Source of the DNA: Bradyrhizobium sp. SZCCT0148
GTDB lineage: Bacteria > Pseudomonadota > Alphaproteobacteria > Rhizobiales > Xanthobacteraceae
DNA: 64,000 bases
Reading direction: 5' to 3'
Assembly: GCF_018129985.1 (NCBI RefSeq)
Contig: NZ_JAFCKT010000001.1
Location: 434,001 to 498,000, forward strand
Position numbers and translations under genes: made by a program. Shown here one piece after another: positions 38,355 to 46,790 of the stretch. The stretch's first letter is position 1. Each line of letters begins with the position of its first letter. Under the pieces are notes generated by a model that worked only from the letters and a program-made list of their open reading frames with translations, ran no database searches and was not told the origin of the DNA.

Positions 38355-38978
38355 ATGTCGAAATCTCACGGCCCCTTGCGTGTCGGCGTCGGCGGCCCGG
38401 TCGGATCGGGCAAGACGGCGCTGATGGACCTGCTCTGCAAGACCATGCGCGAGCGCTATGACATCGCCGCGATCACCAACGACATCTACACCAAATGGGA
38501 CGCGGAATTCCTGGTGCGTTCCGGCTCGCTGACGCCGGATCGCATCGCCGGCGTCGAGACCGGCGGCTGCCCGCACACCGCAATCCGCGAGGACGCCTCG
38601 ATGAATCTCGCCGCCGTTGCGGACATGCGGGCGAAATTTCCCGGGCTCGACCTCGTGCTCATCGAGTCCGGCGGCGACAATCTCGCTGCCACTTTTTCCC
38701 CGGAGCTGGCCGACTTGACCATCTACGTCATCGACGTCGCTGCCGGCGACAAGATCCCGTCCAAGGGCGGTCCCGGCATCACCCGGTCCGACCTTCTGGT
38801 CATCAACAAGATCGACCTCGCCCCCCATGTCGGAGCCTCCCTGGAGAAGATGGATACCGACGCCAGGCGCATGCGCGGCGAGCGCCCCTTCGTCATGACA
38901 AACTTGAAGAAGAGCGAGGGCCTTGACCGCATTGTCGGCTTCATCGAGGCCAAAGGCGGCCTGAAGCGGGCGGGCTGA
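38355..38978 (+). CDS. ureG: urease accessory GTPase UreG
   Basis: This 207-residue SIMIBI-class GTPase supplies energy for nickel insertion. P-loop GGPVGSGKT lies at 13-21. [15 protein letters not shown] carries the Cys-Pro-His nickel site. [15 protein letters not shown] and NKIDLAP follow. It is the last gene of the nitrogen block. Confidence 0.97.
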   Translation: MSKSHGPLRVGVGGPVGSGKTALMDLLCKTMRERYDIAAITNDIYTKWDAEFLVRSGSLTPDRIAGVETGGCPHTAIREDASMNLAAVADMRAKFPGLDLVLIESGGDNLAATFSPELADLTIYVIDVAAGDKIPSKGGPGITRSDLLVINKIDLAPHVGASLEKMDTDARRMRGERPFVMTNLKKSEGLDRIVGFIEAKGGLKRAG

Positions 38979-39241
38979 CAGCGCGCGACGACTTGGCGCA
39001 TGCCCATTTCGGCGTTAACCAAGGGGCCGAGGCCGCAACCGCGGAACAAATTTCGGACACCGCGATTGACTACCTCCGGAGCCCGGGCAAGTCACCCGGT
39101 CAGACCATCGGCCGGACGGATTAAGCTTTTCAGGCGACCCACGTTGCGTACCGATGTGTCCTCATTCATTATCTCTGCCAGCGGGGTTTACCCCGATCCC
39201 GCAGGTGGCCGTTCGAGCGGCGTTGATATGCTCCTTGTTTA

Positions 39242-40930
39242 TTGCCGACCTCCCGCTTTCGCCTGAGTAGTCGCGTGGTCCGGCTGGGTTTCATCATCGG
39301 TTTCATTGCTCTGCTCGGAGCGTTGCTCTCCGGGCTTGCAGCCTATCGCGTCCACGACCAGGAGCTGGCGCTGGATCGGATCGCACTCGCGCGAGCGATC
39401 GACGTGCATGCCAGCCTGGTGCAGGACCGGCTCACCGAGCGCGAACTGCTCGCTCGTGTCGCCTCAGGCCTGTTCCGCGCGCCATCGGTGATCAAGCCGG
39501 ATATGCTGGAGCCGCTGCGCTCGGCCATCTACGCCTTCAAGACCGATTTCGTGGTGGCCGGCTGGATCGCCCGGCTGAAGCCGGACGAGCTCACGGCGGC
39601 TCAGACGGCAATTGCCGGCGCCGGCTTTCCGAATCCCACCATCCGCACTTATGACGACAAGCCGATCAATCCGGAGATCACCCAGCCGATCGACGTGCTG
39701 CTGGATCTGGAGCCTCGCAGCGATGAGACCAAGGCTCTGCCGGGCCGAAGTTACGACCAGGATCCGGTTCGCGGCGCCATGCTGACGCGGGCCCGGATCG
39801 AGAAAAGGTCGGTGGCCTCGGATCCGATTCCGCTGTTGCGTCGCAACGGGCCGGTCGGGATCATCGTGGCAGCGCCCGTCATTCCCGAGGGTGCGACCGA
39901 GCCGGCCGGGTTCGTGACGTTCTCCTACGAGCTCGCCTCGCTGATGCTGACCAATGACGACATGTCGTTGTTCTCGGTCGCGCTCAGGGATCCGCGCAAG
40001 GAAGGTGGCGAACTCGTTGCCAATGACCAGGGCATCGTCTCGACGCGCATGACGACGACGGAGGGGGCGACGCCATCGGCAACGCGCACGGTGAGCTTCG
40101 GGGGCCGGGACTGGCAGCTTGGCTATTACGCCAAGGCCAACTCGGCGCGTCGCGCTGAGCAAACCGCGATCATCGTGGCTGCGATCGGTTTTGCGATCAC
40201 TGCGATGGTGTGCGGCCTGTTTGGCTATGTCGCTTACAACAATCTGCGGCTCAGCCGGGAAATCCAGGTCAGAATCGGCTTCGAGCGCCGGCTGACCGCG
40301 GTCATCGACGAACTCAACCATCGGGTCAAGAATATCCTCGCGGTGATCCAGTCGATCGTGACGCGCACCTTGCGTCACGGCGCGGACATCGACGGCGCGC
40401 GCGAGCTCCTGATCGGGCGTATTCACGCCATGTCCAACGTGGTCTCGCTGCTGAGCGAGAGCCAGTGGCAGGGCGTCAAGCTGAAGGGCCTGTTCGAAGC
40501 GCGCGCCATCCCGCACGCCGACCGCATTGCCGTCACGGGTCCTGATATCGCGGTCAGCGCGCGCGCCGCGCAAAGCCTCTCGCTGCTATTCTTCGAACTC
40601 GCCTCGCATTCCGACGAGGGCCTGTCGCTGGTTGGAAAGCACCCGCACATCACGGCCAGCTGGACGGTGACGGGCGAGGGGGCCGACGAGGTCTTCCATT
40701 TCCGCTGGGAGGAGCTCAACACCAGCGAGGCGACGCGACGCCCTGATTCCGATTTCGGCCTGATCCTGCTCGACCGTGTCGCCCCCGAGGCGCTCGGCGG
40801 CACCGCCAAGCGCTACTTCACCGACGCGTCCTACGTCTACGAGCTGACCGCGCCGATGGAGACGGTCGTCGACATGACCGAGCGTGATCGCACGGACAAG
40901 CTCTCGGCGCCGGTGCGGCCCACGCGTTAG
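39242..40930 (+). CDS. CHASE-like sensor histidine kinase, HWE/HisKA_2 type, degenerate ATP domain
   Basis: This is a protein of up to 562 residues. It has a membrane helix (14-35), a periplasmic CHASE-like sensor (about 36-300), a second helix (309-332) and a HisKA_2 H-box ELNHRVKNILAVIQSIV with His360. The ATP-binding part is unusual: the expected ELxTNAxKYG N-box reads ELASHSDEGL, and the G-box region (SEATRRPDSDFGLILL) lacks its glycines. TTG 39242 is the longest start; GTG 39275 is an alternative. No response regulator is adjacent. The family includes general stress-response kinases. Confidence 0.8.
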   Translation: MPTSRFRLSSRVVRLGFIIGFIALLGALLSGLAAYRVHDQELALDRIALARAIDVHASLVQDRLTERELLARVASGLFRAPSVIKPDMLEPLRSAIYAFKTDFVVAGWIARLKPDELTAAQTAIAGAGFPNPTIRTYDDKPINPEITQPIDVLLDLEPRSDETKALPGRSYDQDPVRGAMLTRARIEKRSVASDPIPLLRRNGPVGIIVAAPVIPEGATEPAGFVTFSYELASLMLTNDDMSLFSVALRDPRKEGGELVANDQGIVSTRMTTTEGATPSATRTVSFGGRDWQLGYYAKANSARRAEQTAIIVAAIGFAITAMVCGLFGYVAYNNLRLSREIQVRIGFERRLTAVIDELNHRVKNILAVIQSIVTRTLRHGADIDGARELLIGRIHAMSNVVSLLSESQWQGVKLKGLFEARAIPHADRIAVTGPDIAVSARAAQSLSLLFFELASHSDEGLSLVGKHPHITASWTVTGEGADEVFHFRWEELNTSEATRRPDSDFGLILLDRVAPEALGGTAKRYFTDASYVYELTAPMETVVDMTERDRTDKLSAPVRPTR

Positions 40931-41545
40931 CTAGCCCTTGGGCCGTAGCACCATGTCGACCAGATTGCGGGCATAGGCCGGCGTGATCGGCGCGATGCCG
41001 AAGACGTAGCGGTAGAACAAGCTGCCATAGATCGCGTCGTAGAGATCCTCAGCCGGCCCGTCGGCCAGGATGCTGCCGTCGTTCTGGCCCGCCGCAATCA
41101 TCTCGACCAGCGCGTCGCGACGGAATTTCAGATAGCGGGCGTAGAACAGCTCGGCAGAGCCGGTCTTGGAAATGCATTCGGAGATGACGGCGAGCTGAAC
41201 CTTGCCGAACTGGCCCTGGAGCGCTTCGGCGTAGGCCGCGGCATGGCGGCGGGCGCGCGCCACGGGGTTGCCGGCACTCACCGGGGGCAGCGGCAGCATC
41301 TGCGAGGCATGTTGAAGAAAAGCGTCGATCAAGAGCGCCTCGCGGGACTGCCACCATTTGTAGATCGTCATCTTCGAGACGCGGGAATGGCGGGCGACTG
41401 CGTCGATGGTGGTGGCGGCAAGGCCTGTGGAAGCCATCAGCGCATAGGCACTCTCGAGAATGGCATTGCTGGTCTCGATCGATCGCGGCCGGCCGCGCCG
41501 CGGGGCGCTGTCGGCCCCGTCATCCCCGCCTTTCGCCGTCACCAC
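40931..41545 (-). CDS. TetR family transcriptional regulator
   Basis: This 204-residue repressor-type regulator has an N-terminal helix-turn-helix (TTIDAVARHSRVSKMTIYKWW, about 45-65) and a ligand domain containing a TetR_C_33/AefR-like stretch. It starts at GTG. Its stop abuts the kinase stop convergently. The upstream divergent partner is unclear, because the next gene (OpgC-like) is on the same strand. The target and ligand are unknown. Confidence 0.9.
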   Translation of the reverse strand: MVTAKGGDDGADSAPRRGRPRSIETSNAILESAYALMASTGLAATTIDAVARHSRVSKMTIYKWWQSREALLIDAFLQHASQMLPLPPVSAGNPVARARRHAAAYAEALQGQFGKVQLAVISECISKTGSAELFYARYLKFRRDALVEMIAAGQNDGSILADGPAEDLYDAIYGSLFYRYVFGIAPITPAYARNLVDMVLRPKG

Positions 41546-41646
41546 GCCCGGTCTCCTCGCCCAATCGCTCCTGCCGGGATAGCGCAGCCCTCTCGGTCGG
41601 CCTAGGGGAAATCACCAGGCGTATGCGTTAACGCACGACGAAATTC

Positions 41647-42789
41647 CTAGGCCTGCTGCCGCAAGGCGGTTGGCAGATCCTGCCACTTCGACCAGGCGAC
41701 ATAGTAAGCCACCGCGGTCATCGCGGCGAACCCGACGAGGCTGACGACGATCTGCATCGTCACCAGATTGGCGCTGGTGATGAGGATGAGGTGACCGGCG
41801 AACGACAGGAACACGCCGACGCAGAACACGGCGAGCCATTCCTCGCCGCACCGGATCACTGCCTGGAGCGGTTTCAACCGCAGGCCGGGATGATCGGCTG
41901 GAACGAGATAGGTCGCCAGAAAGGCAAGCGCGAGGAAATGAACCACGCGATAGGGTGCGAGGTTTTCCTTGTCGCTCGGCGCGATGCTGTCGAGGAGAAG
42001 GTCCGGCAGATAAGCCGACACTGCCGGCAAATGGCGCAGCAAAGTGATGGCCATCGCGAAGACGAGGTATGCGCCGGCAAGGATCCGCAGCCAGGGCATG
42101 TCGCGTAGCGCCCGCCCGGGCGCGCCCGTCACAGCGAACCAGCCCCCGAGCACCATCAGCATCTGCCAGCACAGCGGATTGAAGGTCCATTCCTGGTCCG
42201 GATAGACGCGAAAATTCCAGTCGAACCAGCGTGCCGCAACGTACAGCGCGACCGATGCCGCCAGGGTCAGGTTCGGCCGTCGCAACAGGCCCCACAGCGC
42301 GAAGGGAAAGAACGCCATCAACGGGATCATCAATTGCAGGAGGTCGAGGTTCAGCGGCTCCTCCTGGAGCACGAGGCCGCGGACCAGGATCCGCAGCGGG
42401 TGCTCGAGAATGCCCGAGATGTTGTATTCGTGGATGATCTCCGGCGCCATTGATTGCGAGGCGACGTAGGCGATGGTGTCGATGTAGATCACGAACAGAA
42501 CGACATAGGCGGCGTAGAGTCGCCAGACGCGGCGGAAGATACGCGTCGCCGCCACGAGATAGCCCCGCTCAAGCGCCATCCGGCCGTGGATGATGGCAAC
42601 GCCGTAGCCCACGACGAACACGAACAGGTCGGCCGCGCCGCTGAAGCCGAAATTGCGCAGCGTCAGCAGATTGACGACGTTGTTCGGGATGTGGTCGACG
42701 AACACCGACCAGTTGGCGATGCCGAGTGTCAGATACAGTCTGGCGTCGTGATGGTATGCAGCGAGGTTCGCCTTGACGGACGGTTTCAT
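41647..42789 (-). CDS. opgC: OpgC-like membrane protein (glucan succinyltransferase family)
   Basis: This 380-residue polytopic protein has about ten hydrophobic helices and the OpgC landmarks HIPNNVVNLLTLRNFGFSGAADLFVFVVGYG and NLDLLQLMIPLM. The family adds succinyl or similar groups to periplasmic or cyclic glucans. No opgG or opgH lies nearby. Glucan decoration matters for osmotic adaptation and symbiosis in rhizobia, which is family knowledge. Confidence 0.85.
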   Translation of the reverse strand: MKPSVKANLAAYHHDARLYLTLGIANWSVFVDHIPNNVVNLLTLRNFGFSGAADLFVFVVGYGVAIIHGRMALERGYLVAATRIFRRVWRLYAAYVVLFVIYIDTIAYVASQSMAPEIIHEYNISGILEHPLRILVRGLVLQEEPLNLDLLQLMIPLMAFFPFALWGLLRRPNLTLAASVALYVAARWFDWNFRVYPDQEWTFNPLCWQMLMVLGGWFAVTGAPGRALRDMPWLRILAGAYLVFAMAITLLRHLPAVSAYLPDLLLDSIAPSDKENLAPYRVVHFLALAFLATYLVPADHPGLRLKPLQAVIRCGEEWLAVFCVGVFLSFAGHLILITSANLVTMQIVVSLVGFAAMTAVAYYVAWSKWQDLPTALRQQA

Positions 42790-42973
42790 TGACTAAAATA
42801 GCTTTGGGAATCAGGATGACGCTTTTAGCGGCAACCGCCTGCTTATCCGAGTAGCATTTGCGTGATGGCGGCCATGTCCGCACCGACTTGGCGCAAGAAG
42901 CCGAGCTTCCCCAAGCCCAATTCCTGTAGATGCTCTAAAATTCACAAGGAAATATTTCCGCCCGCTCTTTCCG

Positions 42974-43429
42974 CTATTCGGCGGGCTCGGCCGACGCCTC
43001 ATCAGGAGCGACGGCGCGGCTCGCCATGATGCCGAGGGCAACGCCCCCGATCGCCAGGATCGGCAACAGTCGCTTGACCCCGATGGCACGAACGATCTGC
43101 AGCCCGGTGGCAAGCAGCATGGGGTCCGCGAGCATGCTTGGTGCCGGCGACTTGGCGGCGCGTTCGGCCGCAATCCAGGCGCGCTTCCGCATTTCCCGCT
43201 TGTAGCCCCAATAGGAGCCCGCGGCCGCCAGCGTCAGCAGGAAGAAGATGCCGGCGCCGGCAAGACAGGCTTGCACCGGTCCGTACTTCTGAAGAACCGA
43301 GATGAAGGCGGCGGCACACAGGAAGCCTGTCGTCACGAGCAGCGCGAACGCCGCGGCTGCGGCGAGCGAGGTCAGCCGCACCGTCGTACCGGTAGATGCA
43401 CTGATCCCGTCGATGATGCGCTGAAACAT
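42974..43429 (-). CDS. YqjE/holin-like two-helix membrane protein
   Basis: This 151-residue protein has two adjacent hydrophobic helices (about 22-46 and 55-75), a basic linker, and a further hydrophobic stretch near 125-137. The layout and its place directly after a DUF883 gene resemble the yqjD-yqjE pair of enterobacteria, whose YqjE belongs to a phage-holin-like family (DUF1469). That match is inferred from context and hydropathy, not from a distinctive motif. Confidence 0.6.
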   Translation of the reverse strand: MFQRIIDGISASTGTTVRLTSLAAAAAFALLVTTGFLCAAAFISVLQKYGPVQACLAGAGIFFLLTLAAAGSYWGYKREMRKRAWIAAERAAKSPAPSMLADPMLLATGLQIVRAIGVKRLLPILAIGGVALGIMASRAVAPDEASAEPAE

Positions 43430-43477
43430 GGCCCTCGCTCCTCAATTCCCCAAGCCGAACCGTCACGGGCAGATGCC

Positions 43478-43497
43478 GGCGGCGCACTGGCGCCGCC
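43478..43497 (-). other. perfect GC hairpin between DUF883 and holin-like genes
   Basis: An 8-bp inverted repeat (GGCGGCGC and complement, loop ACTG) lies in the 91-base gap. With no T-run it is not a classical terminator. It may stabilise or limit the transcript between the two genes. Confidence 0.4.
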
Positions 43498-43520
43498 GTG
43501 TCAGCACGTGTTCTTAAATG

Positions 43521-43892
43521 TCAGCGGCGCCAGGCGGCACCAATCAGGAAACCGATTCCGAGCGCGAGGCCAACGGTCGCGAGCGGCCGCTGTGTGATCG
43601 CGTCTTCGAGCGATTCCTCGATCGAGCCATAGGCTTCCTGGGCGGCACCCATCATTGCACTGCTGCGCTCCGACACGTCGTCGATCGCGGTGTCCATGTT
43701 CTCGCGGGCCTGGCGGTAGCCGCGGCGGGCCTGCTTGCTGGTGGAATTGGCGAAGGTGTTGATGGCGTCGGTGATCTGGTCGGTGAGGGCGGCGATATCG
43801 CTTTTCACGGCTGCTACATCCTTCTCGAGGCGTTCTTTGGTGGCTTTGTCCGTCCAGTCGCTCATCCCGGCTTCGGCATTGGTCGTGGACAT
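43521..43892 (-). CDS. DUF883 (ElaB/YqjD-like) membrane-anchored protein
   Basis: This 123-residue protein has a long amphipathic helical region (ERLEKDVAAVKSDIAALTDQITDAINTFAN...) and a C-terminal helix (RPLATVGLALGIGFLIGAAWRR) of the YqjD type. The ATG at 43892 has GGAG upstream. The EcfG-type promoter at 43921-43945 lies 29 bases ahead. In E. coli YqjD is a stationary-phase, ribosome-associated membrane protein; transfer of that role here is inference. Confidence 0.88.
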   Translation of the reverse strand: MSTTNAEAGMSDWTDKATKERLEKDVAAVKSDIAALTDQITDAINTFANSTSKQARRGYRQARENMDTAIDDVSERSSAMMGAAQEAYGSIEESLEDAITQRPLATVGLALGIGFLIGAAWRR

Positions 43893-43920
43893 CAGGAACT
43901 CCGAACTGTGACAGCCGGAG

Positions 43921-43945
43921 AACGTTTCGTGGTGGGGTAAGTTCC
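43921..43945 (-). promoter_or_regulatory. EcfG-type general stress promoter of the DUF883 gene
   Basis: On the minus strand GGAAC (43945-43941) is separated by 16 bases from CGTT (43924-43921). This matches the EcfG consensus GGAAC-N16/17-CGTT exactly, 29 bases before the ATG. Confidence 0.8.
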
Positions 43946-43959
43946 GTTCATGGAAACCG

Positions 43960-45072
43960 TCAGTCCTGCGGAAGCTGGGGCGCATCCGTAGGCATCAGAT
44001 GCTCCTTGAGGATCAGCGCGACGATCAGGAGCGGTGATGACAGGAATGCACCCATCGGGCCCCACAGCCAGGTCCAGAACGCGAGCGCAAGCAGTACGGC
44101 GAGTGCATTGAGCGCCAGACGCCGCCCGATGATCATGGGCGTGACGAAATGTCCCTCCAGGAAGGTCAGGCCGCCGAAAGCGAGCGCCGCCACCAGACCG
44201 CCGCTGATGGTCGGGAAGGCGACCAGCCCCACCACGATCAGCACCGCGAACATGGCGATCGGCCCGATGATCGGAATGAAGTTGAGGGTCGCTGCGAGTG
44301 CGCCGAGGCCGGCGGCGTTTGGCATGCCGGTGATTGCGCAAATGAGGCCGGTGCCAACACCGACGCCGACATTGATGAGGGTGACGGTCAAAAGGTAGTT
44401 GCCGAGATGGACCTCGATCTCGTTGAGGATGCGGAGCGTGCGCAGCCGCGCATCATGATCGCTGAAGTTCATGATGAGGGCCCGGCGCAGGTCTCGCCAG
44501 CTCGCGATGAACAGGATCAGGGTGACGAAGAACAGCAGGAATTCGGTAAAGGTCGGTGACAGAAATTCCAGTGTCGGCTGCACCCACTCGAATTTCGGCA
44601 ACTGGAAGCTCGGCAGCCCTTCCGAGCCGCCGACCATGACTTGCAGCTCGCGCCACAGCGCCAGCGGCCGGTCGAACACGTGCATCTTGTCTTTCAACTG
44701 CGCGCCGAGCTCGGGCAGGCGCGAGCTCCATTCCATCACCGGTGACGCGATCAGCGCGATGACGAAGGCAACTACGGCGGTCACGGTGATGACGATCAGC
44801 GCGGCGGCCAATCCGCGCGGTATCCTGAGTTTTTCAAGTAAGGTCGCCGCCGGTGACAGCATGGTGCCGGTTACGAAGGCCATCACCACCGGGAGAAAGA
44901 ACGCCCTGCCGACATACAGTACGGTGACGATGGCGATCAGCAGGAGGCCGGCCAGCGCGAAAGCGACGAACTCGGTACGGCGGATGACAGGCGGCAGCTC
45001 GGCGGGGCTCTCGGGCAACGGGGCGCCTTCGCCATTGCCGGACGTCTGCCGTTCACCGGGAAGGACGCGCAC
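43960..45072 (-). CDS. AI-2E family transporter
   Basis: This is a 370-residue polytopic membrane protein. An N-terminal helix cluster ([27 protein letters not shown]) is followed by a soluble-looking segment. A C-terminal group of helices contains NFIPIIGP and the GHFVTPMIIGRRLALNALAV stretch typical of the family. GTG 45072 is chosen because GGGAGAGA lies just upstream; a TTG at 45099 would add nine residues. Family members act in export or ion/proton exchange. An EcfG promoter lies 51 bases upstream. Confidence 0.88.
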   Translation of the reverse strand: MRVLPGERQTSGNGEGAPLPESPAELPPVIRRTEFVAFALAGLLLIAIVTVLYVGRAFFLPVVMAFVTGTMLSPAATLLEKLRIPRGLAAALIVITVTAVVAFVIALIASPVMEWSSRLPELGAQLKDKMHVFDRPLALWRELQVMVGGSEGLPSFQLPKFEWVQPTLEFLSPTFTEFLLFFVTLILFIASWRDLRRALIMNFSDHDARLRTLRILNEIEVHLGNYLLTVTLINVGVGVGTGLICAITGMPNAAGLGALAATLNFIPIIGPIAMFAVLIVVGLVAFPTISGGLVAALAFGGLTFLEGHFVTPMIIGRRLALNALAVLLALAFWTWLWGPMGAFLSSPLLIVALILKEHLMPTDAPQLPQD

Positions 45073-45122
45073 TATTTCTCTCCCGCACGGAGGCCTCAAT
45101 CCGCACGCCCATGTGCACTAAC

Positions 45123-45147
45123 AACGCGGCACCGACCGAGCGGTTCC
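45123..45147 (-). promoter_or_regulatory. EcfG-type general stress promoter of the AI-2E transporter gene
   Basis: On the minus strand GGAAC (45147-45143) and CGTT (45126-45123) are separated by 16 bases, an exact consensus match. It lies 51 bases before the chosen GTG. Confidence 0.75.
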
Positions 45148-45206
45148 ATCGCGGCTTCGTGAACAATGCCTCTCTTGACTGTGACAAGCCGGCCGCACGC
45201 CAGGCC

Positions 45207-45232
45207 GGAACTTGGGTCGTCCCTCCCGCGTT
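45207..45232 (+). promoter_or_regulatory. EcfG-type general stress promoter of the L,D-transpeptidase gene
   Basis: GGAAC (45207-45211) and CGTT (45229-45232) are separated by 17 bases, an exact consensus match, 47 bases before ATG 45279. It is divergent from the promoter at 45123-45147. It argues against the longer open frame starting at 45111. Confidence 0.78.
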
Positions 45233-45278
45233 AGCCGCAAAGCGCATCACACTGATGCAGACATCCACGGGGCAGCAC

Positions 45279-46052
45279 ATGACCAAGTCCTCTCCAGCCC
45301 GTCGCAGCTTTTCGCCGCGCGCTTTCACTGCATTTGCCTTCGCCACGTCCTTGCTTGTTGTGCCGTTCAGCGGCGCGAGCGCTCAGACCTTCGGCTATCA
45401 GTCGATGCAGCTGCAGGCCTATCCGCAGGGCCAGGGTTACGCGCAGGGCGAGGTGAACGAGGCGCCGCAGGCGGCTGGCGAGGATGCCCAGCTGCCTGAT
45501 CGCCTGCGCAAGCAGATGGTGGCCTTCGACCGCAGCGAGCCGGCCGGCACCATCGTCATCGACACCAACAACACCTATCTCTATTACGTGCTCGGCAACG
45601 GCCGGGCCATTCGCTACGGCGTCGGTGTCGGCCGAGAAGGCTTCACCTGGTCAGGCGTGCAGACTGTCAGCCGCAAGGCGGAGTGGCCGGACTGGCATCC
45701 GCCCGCCGAAATGATCGCGCGCCAGCCTTATCTGCCGCGCTTCGTCGCCGGCGGCCCCGGCAACCCGCTGGGCGCGCGCGCGATGTATCTGGGCTCCAGC
45801 GAATACCGCATCCACGGCACCAACGATCCCTCCACGATCGGCAAGTTCGTCTCTTCGGGCTGCATTCGCATGACCAACGAAGACGTCACCGACCTGTTCG
45901 GCCGCGTCAATGTCGGTGCCAAGGTCGTGGTGCTGCCGAAGAACGCTCCGCTGATGGCGAAAGGTGGCGACCCCGTGCGCAAGCGTCCCGCCGTGACGAC
46001 GTTGCCCTCCGGCCGGCAGGCGCTGAACGTCCCCACGACCGTTGTGAACTAA
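45279..46052 (+). CDS. L,D-transpeptidase, YkuD domain
   Basis: This is a 257-residue periplasmic enzyme that forms 3-3 cross-links or attaches proteins to peptidoglycan. A signal peptide (cleavage near ASAQT) is followed by the YkuD domain (about 90-220) with the catalytic motif HGTN (His179)...SSGCIRM (Cys195). ATG 45279 lies downstream of the stress promoter. The following DUF2865 gene starts 11 bases after the stop. Confidence 0.93.
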   Translation: MTKSSPARRSFSPRAFTAFAFATSLLVVPFSGASAQTFGYQSMQLQAYPQGQGYAQGEVNEAPQAAGEDAQLPDRLRKQMVAFDRSEPAGTIVIDTNNTYLYYVLGNGRAIRYGVGVGREGFTWSGVQTVSRKAEWPDWHPPAEMIARQPYLPRFVAGGPGNPLGARAMYLGSSEYRIHGTNDPSTIGKFVSSGCIRMTNEDVTDLFGRVNVGAKVVVLPKNAPLMAKGGDPVRKRPAVTTLPSGRQALNVPTTVVN

Positions 46053-46063
46053 GAGTGAGACAA

Positions 46064-46714
46064 ATGACCAGACGCCTGATTGGCAAAGTGGCTGGCGGAA
46101 CGACGGCTATCATGGTCGTTGTTTCTGCCGGTCTGGCATTCGCACCATCGGCACATGCGCAAGATTTCTTCTCGGCGCTGTTCGGTGGGTTTGGAGCGCG
46201 GCCTCCGCAGATCCGGGCGCCATTTCCCCGCGATGACATGCCGCGCTATGAGGTCCCGCGTCAGCGCGCCGCCTATGGTGGCGGCACGGCCTATTGCGTG
46301 CGGGGCTGCGACGGCCGTTACTTCCCGGCGCAGGGCAACGATGCCGAGAGCAAGGCGCAATCCTGCAAGAGCTTCTGCCCTACGTCGGAGACTTCGCTGG
46401 TTTATGGCGGCGGTATCGACGACGCCACCACCGACAAGGGCAAACCGTATTCCGAACTGCCCAATGCATTCCGTTATCGCAACGAAATCGTGGCGGGTTG
46501 TACCTGCAACGGCAAGGATCCGGTCGGGCTCGCGTCCGTCAAGAGCGAGGATGATCCCACCCTGCGCAAGGGTGACATCGTCGCTGGCGCGAATGGCCTC
46601 GTGGTCGCCAGCCGCAATGCAAACGACCGCCACGGCGTGGCAATGAATTTCTCGCCGCTGCCGGACTCGGTTCGCGCAAGATTCCGTCAGGTGCCCGTGG
46701 TCGCCAAGGAGTAG
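46064..46714 (+). CDS. DUF2865 secreted protein
   Basis: This is a 216-residue protein with a signal peptide (cleavage near AHAQD). The cysteine-containing domain YCVRGCDGRYFPAQ...SCKSFCPTSETSLVYGGGIDDA is characteristic of alphaproteobacterial DUF2865. A further CxC (GCTCNGKDP) lies near the C-terminus. It is probably cotranscribed with the L,D-transpeptidase, so a cell-envelope role is likely. The molecular function is unknown. Confidence 0.85.
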   Translation: MTRRLIGKVAGGTTAIMVVVSAGLAFAPSAHAQDFFSALFGGFGARPPQIRAPFPRDDMPRYEVPRQRAAYGGGTAYCVRGCDGRYFPAQGNDAESKAQSCKSFCPTSETSLVYGGGIDDATTDKGKPYSELPNAFRYRNEIVAGCTCNGKDPVGLASVKSEDDPTLRKGDIVAGANGLVVASRNANDRHGVAMNFSPLPDSVRARFRQVPVVAKE

Positions 46715-46790
46715 GCGGCTTTACGCGGTTGTAGCGCTGCCGCGCAAAGTTCGAGGATGGCGCCGCTATCCCTCCTCCACCGCGCCTCTT

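Noticed and set aside
39043..39066. GGAAC followed by CGAT at 15 bases ahead of the histidine kinase
   Set aside because: Wrong spacing and wrong -10 sequence for an EcfG promoter.
39000..39266. 88-codon plus-strand frame between ureG and the histidine kinase
   Set aside because: Basic, motif-free translation with no ribosome site that overlaps the kinase start; more likely the kinase leader.
42948..42959. 12-bp perfect palindrome GGAAATATTTCC upstream of the OpgC-like gene
   Set aside because: Short A/T-centred palindromes arise by chance in A+T-rich spacers; it lies 159 bases from the start and no second copy was seen.
45111..45278. N-terminal extension of the L,D-transpeptidase to ATG 45111
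   Set aside because: It would start upstream of the EcfG promoter and place the signal peptide internally; ATG 45279 gives a normal signal peptide.
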